A stretch of 64,000 bases of DNA from Gnetum montanum (Eukaryota > Streptophyta > Gnetopsida > Gnetales > Gnetaceae), in NCBI GenBank assembly GCA_015680685.1, contig MNCI01037638.1, forward strand, positions 171,994-235,993. The letters are read 5' to 3'. Below, in pieces: positions 34,290 through 45,960 of this stretch; the stretch's first letter is position 1; each line of letters starts with the position of its first letter. The notes under the pieces are model-generated. The model did no database searches. It had not been told where the DNA came from and worked only from the letters and a program-made list of their open reading frames with translations. Both the position numbers and the translations under genes were made by a program.

Positions 34290-37200
34290 ACAAGTTACCA
34301 ACCTAACTGGGTATCCCATCTGGAAATGAACACTCACTCAAGTGTGACAAACCTTAGGGCCAATGAGATGGAGAAATGCCCTCCAAAGTCCTTGACTTGA
34401 GGGAAAGAGAATGGGACCTAAGACCAACACGATCTGATACCCATCCACTGAAGGTAGTATGGAGGGAAGAAGGATCTTCAACATGTGAAGTGTCTTACTA
34501 TTGAGAGTAGGTCACTTGAGCTTGTAGAGCGCATATGCTCCCATTAGCATGAGCCTTTGCATACACATATTTCCAAAAGAAAGATAGTGATGAGTGCTAA
34601 GGGAATAGAATGGTGATCCTAGGAATGACTAATTTCTTCTTGCTTAGTGATGTGTGTAGGTATGTAGGTTCATGTAAGTGGTTGCAACTATTATTATGGT
34701 GTTAGGTAATATTAATAAATAGACTTGTTGGGGTACAATGAGTGATTTGGTAAGTGAATAAATAAAGTTGTGAGCTACCCCATGGGTTATGACATATCTA
34801 TTAATAGGGAATGGATCAAACGTACAGCTTCTTCATTTAAGTGAACAAAGGCACCATGGTAATCTATGCCTCTGGGAACATAGATTGTCAATAAATGCAC
34901 TTTCTAGATAGAAGTGTAAGAAACATACCTATTAGCAACCTATGGGATTTGTAATAGGTGGGCTAAAAGGATAGAAAATATAATGTGAGGAATTCTATGA
35001 CTAGTGTATATGCAAATTGGTGTGTGTGCTAATGGGTTCCATATCCATTTCTACATGGATTCAGAAATTGTCATATTTTTATTTTCTTAGCTAGAGTAGT
35101 GGTTTCATTTTTTTTCAATGAATAGGATAATCTACAAGATATTTATTCTGCTATTTAAGTTGCAAAGAGTTAGCTTATGTACTCAGGTATGTTGGAACCC
35201 TCGGGTGTTAGTGCATGAATGACAACATTTGATCCTTATCCATTTGAGCAGTCACATCTGTAGGCATGCTCATTTAGAGGAACATTAGGAAAGGGTAGAA
35301 ATCATTAGGTGGAAAATGCAAATCACTATCCATTAGTGTAAAAGCATCTCTTAAGGTAGCGTTTCAAAGAAATGCTTTATCCTTGAAGGCTTGTCTCGCT
35401 TTCCCAAAGGAGTATATAGCATATCTTAAGGGTATGCTTTAATCATCCCTACTTACTCTAAGGTTTCATTTAAAGTAACCATGTTAATCAAGATTATCTG
35501 AAGGTGAAGTTAACCTCATATGACAACCTTAGTGGAACAAATGCTAGCAACTAATCTCAATTTAGTAACTAATCGTCTCTCCCTATAGTAGCCACTAGGG
35601 GCAAACATACAAATGGAAATTATGTAAATAACAAAGGTGTCAACTTTCCCCTCCCCCATGGAGATGCATGAAAGTGAATATCATAAGTGGCTTAGCACAA
35701 TTGCAATAACTAACAAAACCAAAGAAAGTTATGCAAAATTTTGAGAACAAATGAGCAACTCCTTCTGTTAACCGAACAAGCGATCCATCCTAATGTAGTC
35801 ATTTCCATGGGCTTCTTAGCCAAGACCCACCTAGAACACTATATAATTTGGTTGGTATAGTTAGAATGGGCCCTATTTAATGTAAGTGGTACACCCTCCT
35901 AATCATAATGATCATACAAATATAAAACCCAAAGTCAAAGTTGTTTTGTGGAGTCACCTTCCAAGGTACGAGCCCTTTTCATGCTTGCTTCTTCCAACTA
36001 CCCTCACAAAATTCAAAGGAAATTCTGTATATTATTATGTTATGATAATATGAGTGTCCCTCTTCAAGGATGATCCATTTGGAGTCCTTCCCTAGCATAA
36101 TATTTAGGTGAAAAACTATCCTAGGCTAAGACAAAGAGTAAGCCTACTAACATGGACTAAGAACCAAAATAGTGGGTAGACCCATAACAAAGATAATGAG
36201 GCTAAAATCGAGTGTTTCTCTTCTCCCATGTTATATGTAAATGAATGGTGATCCTACCATGTAAGGGGACTCACTTCCATATTATTTAAATGGTTTCATT
36301 TCTGATGTGTTTAAACATGTATGGAAAGGTTGCATGCAATGTTGTCATAGCGTTTCACAGAAAGTGTATCTATCATTTTCAAGTAACATGTGTCCCTTAA
36401 CACATTGCTTGACATCGCATTTCAAAAAAATGCATTACAAAATTACAAAAGGTCTACAATAAACCTTGTATCCTAAGTAAGTTGAATTCCTATAACTCAT
36501 CCCCTTCCTAATAGAATAACTAAGTGTTTGTTTGATCCTGTCCTTCCCTTCCTAAGTCCCAACATTGAATGGTAAGTCCTTACGTATGTATATAATAGCA
36601 AGCATAGCATAACTACAAATAATTTGGTAATATTATGAAAACATATCTAATATGATTAGCTTTTTTTTCTTTCATCAAAATCATTCTTTCAAGGTCATTG
36701 GCATGTTTCAACTTCGGACTCGTAAAGGTGATAATGAGGCTAAAATCATGTATTTCTTGTCTCGATGCTGAGCTACATCAAAGATGTAACCCATGTGTAA
36801 ATGCTTATCCTAAGTGTTGATGCAAGGTAGCATGTCCCCATTTCTAGAGCACTTAACATCAATGTTGCATTTAAATGTCCAAGGTGACTTGTTAGGGGTG
36901 CAATGCCTACTTCAAGGCGAATAGACCTTGCCTTCTCTTTTCTTTATTTCCTATGATGTCCATCAATCAAAAAGCATCTATTAAAGTAGCATGTTTATGA
37001 TACACTATCTTTGACCTTTCCCTCTTTCCAATGATCCTAAGGTCGTATCCTAAGCTATGTATCTATTGTATTTCCATCAAATACCAATGATTTCTGTCAA
37101 AGACCAACGAATTGTCTTAATAGCCATATTATGTATAAAATAAAAAGGTTCCTAGTAGATGCATGTAAGTGACTATGTGGCTTAGTACAATGACAAGAAC

Positions 37201-40200
37201 AAACTAAGAAATGAAATATGAAAAGTGTTCCTCTCCTTGGCCTAACAATGGAGGTGGTGGTTCCATATTTCGTTCTCCTTCTCTATCTATTATAAAATCA
37301 ATGATAGTCATAGTTTTTTTCTACATTAGCAACCAGATAACCTTCAATTCATGAATGCTTTTATAGTAGCAACGTACTGGAAATAAATCAAGCCGCATTC
37401 CATAGAAATGCTTATCCAGCACATTTCATAAAATTCTTCCATGATGAAGGGCTAAGGTAGCATTTAAATGCTTAGTTAAAGACCCATTTCTCTAAAACAC
37501 TTATCCATGTGTGTTAGATCAATAGTGTGGACAAGCATGCCTTTGATGCATTGAGAACATTTCAAGGAAACACTTCATTTTTCCCATGTCTGTAGCATGT
37601 AAGGGAAATTGCTTGGTCCTTGTGTTTCAAGGAAACATTGGTTGTGTCAAGGCAATGCCAAAGTGCACATTTCATGAAAATGGTGAACATATCCCCCTTC
37701 CATGGCATAGGGTTCGGGTCTTCAATTCAATGCCGAGTAACCTTGCTACCCATAACATGTCTTCCTTATCCAACATTGAGGAGCTAAGGATAAGGTAAGG
37801 ACAAATAGGTAAATTGAAACTAATGTTTCTTTGAAACTAGAAATTGATTTCTTGATAGAAATGACCCCTCCATAAACTTAAAAAATATTGGAGATACCAC
37901 TTGGTAAGGGTTGGGCCATTACTCTCACCAGATAAGTGAAGTGGGGAGAGGGGTGTTGTGGTTTTTTGTGCCAACCTGCTACTCTATAGTTAGATGCAGG
38001 GTAGCATTAAACTTGATTGTCTAAGTGCATGATGACTAGTCGCACATCATGAGATGGACTCTAGAAACCAATTGTCTATTACCTCACTCATCAGACATTG
38101 AGCCAAAACTGTGACTACACAGGTTAGGAAGTAGTCATTGTGAATATGGTTGTATTGTATTGCATTGTGTTAATTGGATTAAATAAGGGAATAAGGATTA
38201 TTTTGATGGTTGATGGGTTGAGCCTTGATGATGGGTTGATTTTGTAAGAAATCCTCTCAATCGTCGATAGCAACTCTATATAGAAAATTAACTTACTTCC
38301 TATTCCTTACATGAGGTTCACAAAGCCTAATGTACTCTATAAATTTAATATAGCTAGTAATCTATAAAATGAATATAGCCATCATTCATCAAAGGGAGGA
38401 GAAGGCCACCACAACAAGATAAGGGAGACCCGCCAGGTTAAATAAATTCTATTAAAGAAGCATCCAAAAAGAGCTCGAGCAACATAGAATGTATATAGTT
38501 GTCCTCCTCTACATCCTCCTTTTATAGAGGGCAACCATCCTTATCGAACAAGGGTAAAAAAAAGAAGACTTCATTCATATATTGAAAATATGATCTCTTA
38601 GGAAGGAAAAAGAAAAATTCCCTATCTATGTTAGAGAGCATGTAATCCATTAAAATGGAAGTGAGAAGCCCCACACAAGGTACATCCACCCCTAAATATT
38701 AACTCTAGTTTCTTCCACTCTCATCAATAGTTGGTAGGGAGATAAATTCAGTAAATAATTTTAAAAGAAACTTCTTGTTAAGCAAAAATTGAAACATATT
38801 TATGATCATTCTTATATCAAGGGCTCTAAAATCTAGAGGGAGAAAAATTGACTCCCTTTTATAAGATGATAGACATGATCAACTCTTATTGGTTGTGTAA
38901 ATTGAGGGTAGTTCATACTAAAAGAATAGGAATTATTGAAAATGATTAAAGATATATGAATATGAAGCATCAAAGATTGAGCCATTTCATTGAGGACTAG
39001 CTTATCCCACTTACAAGGGTGAGAATTTAGATAATTTCCAAGGTTGGGATATAATTTTCAAGGTTGGGTCTTTACTAGAAAGTAATGATAGATACCTAAA
39101 CACCTAGAATTCCTAGGTATAATTTCCAGTTTTAATGGTGAAAGTACATATTTGGGCAATTCAAAGGATAAGAATGAATGGGATATGAATTAACGTTATG
39201 ATGAAAAACATAACTACCATTCTAGCTAGGCTAGGTTGTTGCACCTAGATTGAGAAAAGCTAGTAGGATTCAATCCTATATTGGAGTGTAGAGAGGCTCT
39301 AGGATAATACCACTGCATATGTACACATTCTAAGGAAGTAGCGGACATGTTTCTATCATTTCAGGGAAATTCAATTCAAAGGTTTGGAGGGTTTAGAGGT
39401 TTGACCCTTTTGTTACACTTAAAAAATGAATTCTTGTTCTAGATTGATCATAGATTCTTCTCCTCATTACCTTTTCACTAAACTTGACTCTGAAGTCACC
39501 CCAATGTTTAGATAGGGGACTAGCCCTATCCTTTCACTAGATAACTTAACTCATACTCCATTCTGATGGGAGAAAACTCACAAAAAGTGAAACCCTAGTC
39601 CTACTTTGAAATAGATAAGAAGATTAGCTTAGGTTATCATGAAGTGCTGCTTCACTTGCATACATGATCTAACAAGTGTTCTTGGACATTCAATTGTACT
39701 AAATATCTAGATTTTTATTATCTAAGTAATTTCTTATACTAAGTAATTAAAAAAGCAAGAAATCTTTTCAGAAGTATTGTGGCAACCCTACTCTATACTT
39801 CAACAATTCACCACACTTTTGTGAACATTCAAAGGAGGTTTACCTTATATAGAAAAGGTTGAACTTGTGTATGTTCTCCATGTATAGAGGATAGGACTAA
39901 TGGAAACATGATTTTGTAGGATTATACTATTGTAATAAAACCTATAGCCTATCTAGAACCATAGTCAACGAACACCCTAGTGAAAAAGTGTTGATGACTT
40001 ATTGTACTATCTAATATGGGACTTAATGTCATTCTATTGTTTCCCTAAAGAGTTTCATACTAATGATGTGTACATACTGAAGTATGTGCACAAACTATAT
40101 TTTTATACCCACCTTTTTGAGTGCCCATAGTGAAATATGTACTTTTTGTCCTAGGAACCAAGAGACAAGGAGGAGCGTAGTATCCTAAGAGGGATTTCTC

Positions 40201-40240
40201 TTCATTCTTTCTTTTTCCTAAAGAGTAAAAATAAATACGT
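34290..40240. other. long non-genic stretch with dispersed palindromes
   Basis: About 6 kb without a supported gene. It contains many short palindromes of the form GCATTTC-N3/4-GAAATGC, clustered at 35350-37690 (separate entry), and a CCATGGCATAGG word near 37696 shared with 4078, 44508 and 48262. A T-rich run lies at 36661. Nothing else was recognised. Confidence 0.5.
35358..37685. repeat. family of short dispersed palindromes (GCATTTC/GAAATGC)
   Basis: Copies at about 35358-35377, 36350-36366, 36415-36436, 37394-37412, 37557-37577, 37621-37640 and 37665-37685. Each has an arm like GCRTTTC and a near-complementary arm GAAATGC separated by 3-4 bases. Further copies lie at 4198, 4296, 45750, 48381 and 48485. 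They resemble the small mobile hairpins known from some plant mitochondrial genomes, but the family is not one I can name. Confidence 0.6.
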
Positions 40241-40248
40241 ATGTACTT

Positions 40249-40800
40249 TTGGGATAGAGGGAGTTTACATCGTAGTAGTAGATGCCCATAAGGGATATAC
40301 GCATCGACATGCCGTCCATAGTAAGCACAACATTTAAGAAGGTGTCTTCTTCATTACAGCTTGGGATATGGATTAGGAAACTCTCTTAATCATAAAAGTA
40401 AGTAGCTTATAAAGATATGGAGGACGAGCAAGGATGGGGTCATTTTTGTCTCTATATCAACTACTTTGTACTAAGTCCATTAGATCTCTTGAGCCTTCTA
40501 CATCACACCACCCAAGAGAAGGATATCCTGCTTCATGTAGTCCAATAATTTGGGTCTTAGAGTAAGAAGATTCAACACTTGAACCTTGTTATGGGGTATT
40601 CTTCGTTTAGAGTTTAATTGTGGGCATATATTCTGAGCTAATGTATCAAGGCTGCTCATTAGTAGTGTATAGGCTAAACCCCTATTAAGGTTAGGAAAAA
40701 CCAACCCACTATTTAGCGATATTGAAGATGAGAAAATATCATATATTTTTATGGTTTGTTGCTTTAGTGTGTAAGTAGTGGTTTGCACAAATGTATCTTT
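40249..40800 (-). pseudogene. dpo-like: second PolB (organellar type) fragment, inverted
   Basis: The minus strand from 40788 to 40498 is open for 96 aa and contains SSLDTLAQNICPQLNSK and LLDYMKQDILLLGGVM, matching the 14150-14320 part of the PolB remnant on the plus strand. It continues to polymerase motif A, where TAC TAC TAC GAT GTA AAC TCC CTC TAT CCC (DVNSLYP) is encoded at about 40278-40249, in a shifted frame. It stops matching beyond motif A. The amino-acid differences (LLTLRPKLLDY here, LVSMKTSLLDY at 14260) show it is a different gene copy, not a recent duplicate. It lies opposite in orientation to the first PolB. Confidence 0.8.
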
Positions 40801-41055
40801 ACTTCTGGTTGTTATGTCTTACAAAAAAATATCTTCTAAAAGTTACACTGATATTTCATTATCTTTTTAGTGTTAAAGTAGATTTTCTTTAATTTCTTCA
40901 ATAATAAATCCAATGATATGATATGATATGATACACCTCTCTGCACCATGGTTCTTTTTTGCTTCTTGAAGCTTGGAAGGCTTCAATCTATGAAGAACTC
41001 TAGCAATTTCTTGTTCTACCTTGTGAGTTATCATATTGATTCAGTTCCACTAGCC

Positions 41056-41084
41056 NNNNNNNNNNNNNNNNNNNNNNNNNNNNN
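41056..41084. other. assembly gap (29 N)
   Basis: Run of N. The true gap size is unknown. It adjoins a G-run and a tandem repeat, which may explain the failure to read through. Confidence 0.98.
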
Positions 41085-41088
41085 GGGG

Positions 41089-41175
41089 GGTGTCTCTGGA
41101 AGAATCTCAATGAATTCAACAAAGGAGGTGTCTCTAGAATCTCAATGACTTGGTGGTGTCTCTAGAATCTCAATG
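41089..41175 (+). repeat. short tandem repeat next to the gap
   Basis: About three copies of GGTGTCTCTAGAATCTCAATGA with varying joins. More copies could lie in the gap. Confidence 0.8.
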
Positions 41176-41814
41176 ACTTCAACCCTTCAAACCTAGACTA
41201 GGAGTAGAAGCTTGAATCCACTTGGATTAGGAGTAGGAGCTCGAATCCTTATGACCAATAAGGAATCATCCCCTTGCCCCCATTTTGATTCACTTATTCA
41301 TGAGTGATACCTAGGGATGAGATTGAAGGTAGAGATGAAGAAAATGGGAAGACGAAAATTAGGGAAGAAGAAAATGGGAAAAGGAAAATGAGGGAAGAAG
41401 AAAATGGAAGAACTCCTAAATGAGGATTATTCTAATAGTATCTGGCCTTTGGTGAACACGAGAAAGCTAGCATGAAAGAACACAAAAAAAATTTAGCTTT
41501 TGGAGTATCTTTATGATAAGGTCACTATTGCTTCATGATGGTTCATTCATTCATCCTTTGCACTAGGAGTTTCCTCATTTTAAATTATGTGAAGTACCCT
41601 CCCTTTAGTGTAAGCCTTTCAAATGATTGAAGATGATGAGAAGAACGAAATGAAACATTTCCTGCTCCTGCATGACTAGGAAATGAGGTGTGTAGCACTT
41701 CCTAGACTCTATTGGCAGCAATTACATAGCTATCTATTAGTAATTCCATAGCTACTTAAAAACAACACACTGTTTCTCTTAAGAAAACCACCACCATTCC
41801 TTAATGTTAGCTTA

Positions 41815-41964
41815 GACACTAGGAAATTGAACTTTATTAGTTCCTAATTATATGAGATTATATGGTAGCTATTACATGGCTATTATATGACTATTATGTA
41901 ATTTTTATAGTTAAATTAAATATTATATAATAGCCATGTAATATTCCCATATTTTTTTGTAGTG
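41815..41964. mobile_element. possible small non-autonomous DNA transposon (CACTA-type ends)
   Basis: The right end, read on the minus strand, starts CACTACAAAAAAA, typical of plant CACTA elements. A left CACTAGGAAA lies at about 41815. Inside, ATTACATGGCTATTATAT (41871-41888) is the exact reverse complement of 41925-41942. The two outer ends do not match well beyond CACTA, and no 3-bp target duplication is visible, so the limits are doubtful. Confidence 0.4.
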
Positions 41965-44079
41965 CTTCTTCTAGCTCCTTGTCCCTTTCTTCCTTCTTCT
42001 AGCTCCTCAAAAAGCTACCTCTTTCCTTTGTTCTAGACCCATATCATCATAATTTGAAAAACAAATGTGGTTGGTTGATTTTACCTAGCTCACAAGGTTT
42101 GAAAATTATTCCACCAATAAATCCTTTATGACGTATGCCTCATTTAGCACTTTTAACAAGGCATTTCGATGAGGTTTGGAACAAAGGATGAAAGATAGGA
42201 GAGATATCTAATGAAATATAGGAGAGATATCTGATGAAAAAAAAATATCTTGGCTGGTGTTTTTTGCATCTATTCCACTATGGTGTACTTTTCTTAATAT
42301 TTAAGAATTCCTATGTCTCTCCTATTTAGANAAATCCCTCGCCACCCATCGATTGGGGTACTTTGTAGTAAGATGTAGCACAACATGTTTTCATCTAGGG
42401 CAAAAAGGCCCCAACCCTAAATGTCACATCCACTCTTTATATGTTAAACTTGAATTTATCAACTTGAGGTTTTCAATAGTAGTTGCTAATGCTTAAAAAA
42501 AAAGGACATCAACAAGTAGTTTCAATATAGGCCCTTTTATTATCAAGGCATTTTGGGTATCTATTATTTCATTTGTGCTTTGGTGAAATAAACATTTGGT
42601 ATGTGCCCCTGAAAGAAAAATGTCCAAGTGCCCCTTCTAGTTTGGATGTGTCCTTCTAGTGTGTTCAAACTAATATAGAATTCGATCACTAAATGAATAA
42701 AAAAATATAGATATACGATATACAATATATGATATAGATATATTGTATATCTCTCTATCAATCTATCTAGTAGATATCACCATTCCTATACATCACTAAA
42801 TCACTTTCTAGAAATAGAAAACAACATCGAAATCAAGAAATATATATACACCATATATGATATGGTATATCTACCTATTTATCCATCTATATGATATCAC
42901 TATTTCAATACATCTGGTATTTCATCATCCATATAAAATAGAAATAGTAGATATCTCTTCTCTCTATATACTATAAGTCTATAGAAATAGTAGAGATTCA
43001 TTTATATAAAAGAAGTTTGTCTCTCTCTAACCAAACAAATCTTTCGATATCTAATGGTCCTTCCTCTACTTTAATTACCTCTTTTGGTAGCATAGGTGCA
43101 TGACACACTCATTGATGATCTTATCTTTTTGGCTACACTTGTTGCTACTACTTCAAGTAGATGGCTGGTAGAGTATGTTAGATTATAAAGATTGATGCTT
43201 GGTCGCACATGTAGGTCTAGTTCTAGCTACTTAGGTAGCAAACTATAGCCCACTAGGTAGGCTGATAGGTGATCCATGCTAGCTATTTAGGTAGCTCACT
43301 ATTTTCATTTAGGTCGTCACATAAATGCCCTTGATGTCGGGTACTTAGCCAAATGCATGGTTAATCCTTGACCTAATCGGTTTGTTGTAACTAGGTTAAA
43401 GAATAGTAATTACATACCATTGGTCATATCATATATAATTGGTATTTTTATTAGTATTATTACCATATTTTGGTTTACCCAATAACATAAACAAAATATA
43501 AAATTCCTATGCATCATGTAACTAAATCATATCATGAATACCTACTGTAGTTGATTGGTGGCTAATCCCATTTCCCCTCTAGTATGAACCCTAAATAAAC
43601 TAGATGATGGGCTTAGTTGGCATGTGTTGATATCTAACTACATATTCCTTAGCCTCAGATGCCCCATAATAGGAATCCTAAGGAAATGGTATCTTTAGTA
43701 TCATTTTTTGTTTGCACCCAGTAGTGTACATGGTTATAAAGTAAAGTTCAGTTTAGTTATAAAAGTTAGCAGTGGTTGGTACAAATAATAAATGCTATAA
43801 CCGTATAAGCTAATATCTAGGAATCAAGGTGGCATAAGCCTCAAGTAATGTCTTCCATGATCATACACATCATGTGCTCTAGCTTTCCTACATGATGGTA
43901 TGGTGTTGTGGTAGGATATCAAAGTGTATTAGTAAGTAAAGTGTCTAGGTTGGACTCTCCCATCCCCCAAGTAAAGTTTTTAAAAGGGTTGGAGTGTGCA
44001 CCTACCAAAGTGTGTAGCTAGGCTCATCAATAAATTCCCAAAAGTCATAGTCAAAAGGGAAAAATCATCCCACAAATTA

Positions 44080-45960
44080 TGGGCACCCAACTGAGCCTTG
44101 TCCCTTGTCCTTAGACTAAGACTGAGGCAATGGGAAACCACTAGTAGTGAGCAACTATAAGGCTCCTACTGTCATTCCTATTAGGCTCTACTCCTCGAGA
44201 AGTGAATGGGATCTATGGTTAAATAACGGAAGACTAACGAGTAGCAAAAATCATCCATTGGACACCCAAGGTGTACCACTGTCATATACACTTATCCACT
44301 TAATAGGACTCCACCCAAGGATGCTATCCTTGGCTAGTGCATAGTGTCTCTCCTCTCTTGAAAGGAAAGGAGTTTCCTTTTCTTTTTTTCTTTTACCTAG
44401 TGGATGTGCTTGAAGCAAGCAGTCCCAAGGAGGTAAGTAGTTAAATCCTACTTCATTGGGTTGGTGGTGGTAGGTATGGCTATGGCATGGCACCAGAAAC
44501 TTTACCTTCCATGGCATAGGCATTGGTGGTCTGGATCTTTCTAGACCCCATGTTGAGTTAAGGGTAAAAAGCTAGCGTGTATGGGTACTTGCTCTCTAAT
44601 GCAACTATGATCATTCCCATTGTTTTTATGATTTGATTGTATTTCATCAATAGTAGCATCTCCCTTCCTGCTTCACGGTTCCTCTCTTGTTTTTAAACTT
44701 AATCCGCTTCATGGTCGATATAACCTAAGGTAACAAAAATCGCTTCACAAGGTAACTCACAAAGCTCATTTCCTACTTTTCCCTAAGTGTCACTGTAGCA
44801 ACATTACTATTTTATATAAATTAGGTAGCTAACCTAAATACTTTTTGTTATATTTACTAAATTCATTATAGCTAGCATTATAGATGATCTAACCTTACCC
44901 CAGGTTTCTACTTGGAAACCTTCACAAAGAAAGTGTTTTTCTTGGTTGTGCTTATAACAAATAACAAGGGGAGGGATTTTCTAGCAAAAAACCCATGAAT
45001 TTTGATGAAAATAATTCCATATAGTACTTATATGTATGTATAGTACTATTAATGAGAAAAGAAAAATGTCTGTAGCCCCTTTTTTCATGATAGGAGTTTC
45101 AACCAACTTTTGTTAACTTTTTCGATAAAGACTAGTTTGCCTTGATTGATCCAAGAAAACACCACACTATTAAAATACAACCATTCCATCATTGGTTTGC
45201 CCTAGGGACTTTGATGAAATGTCATATATATCACCCTAGGTTTCAAACTTTCTTCTATTGACTTTTTTGCCAACATCGACTTTTGATTAAGGTTGGTGCA
45301 AAATCCCCAAAAATGGTGGGCAAACCAAATAACATTTTCATTTATATAACATCATATATGACTAATTACTTAAAGTGTTTTCATAAAATGCACATAGCGG
45401 GAATGCTCCTCATTATCCATCATGAGTTACCCCATTACACGTTGTTGGGTCATTGTTCTCCAATGGGAGATTCCCTGCACATTCAATATAAGGGGGGAAA
45501 TGAGTCCCCTTGTTATCGGTGGCCCCAAGTGGATCATTATCATGATACCTACCCAGAATTTGCTAAGTTATAATAGATCTCATCATAGAACCCAAGCTCA
45601 TAAGGAAGCTTTGAAAGCTTATCCTAAGGTGACATTGAATCTTCCCAAGGATTCTTAAAGCATCCCCTAAGTATGCTTCCCCAAGAATGCTAACTAAGGT
45701 CATAAAATATGAACCTTTCTAGGTAATGCTTCCTAGTAATGCTTCTAGTAGCATTTTAAGGAAATGCCTTCCCGAGCTAAGGTAGCGGTGTTAAAGTAAT
45801 AATCATTTTTCCAAAGTATTCTTTTTTCAACCTTCTCCTAAGAGCAAGCGATTATTGGCAAGGTGTATCTTGGATCATTTCTTCTTCTATGGCCCTAGAT
45901 CAAGGCCATGTAAATGGCTGTACGTAATGCATGTAGTGTAGCTCTCTTAGCCAACCTCCT
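44080..45960. other. block-B-only stretch, no gene
   Basis: Not present in block A. It contains a CCATGGCATAGG word (44508), a GGGGAAATGAGTCCCC-like palindrome (45493-45509) and a GCATTTT/GAAATGC palindrome (45750). Short ORFs here look accidental. Confidence 0.5.

Larger units (their letters stand above)
40801..43917. other. non-genic stretch: gap, tandem repeat, hairpin, AT-rich microsatellite-like DNA
   Basis: Holds a run of N (41056-41084), a tandem repeat (41089-41175), purine-rich GAAGAAAATGGG repeats (41335-41410), a hairpin element (41815-41964), one N at 42331, and TATAGATATA-type low-complexity DNA (42690-42990). No gene was seen. Confidence 0.6.

Noticed and set aside
35358-37685. 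CRISPR-like array
   Set aside because: The palindromes are unevenly spaced, vary in sequence and lack constant-length spacers. The window is plant DNA.
12370-43900. Polinton/Maverick element around the PolB gene
   Set aside because: No capsid, ATPase or Polinton-type integrase is seen near PolB. The only integrase belongs to the separate Athila insertion, and the PolB motifs fit the organellar plasmid type.
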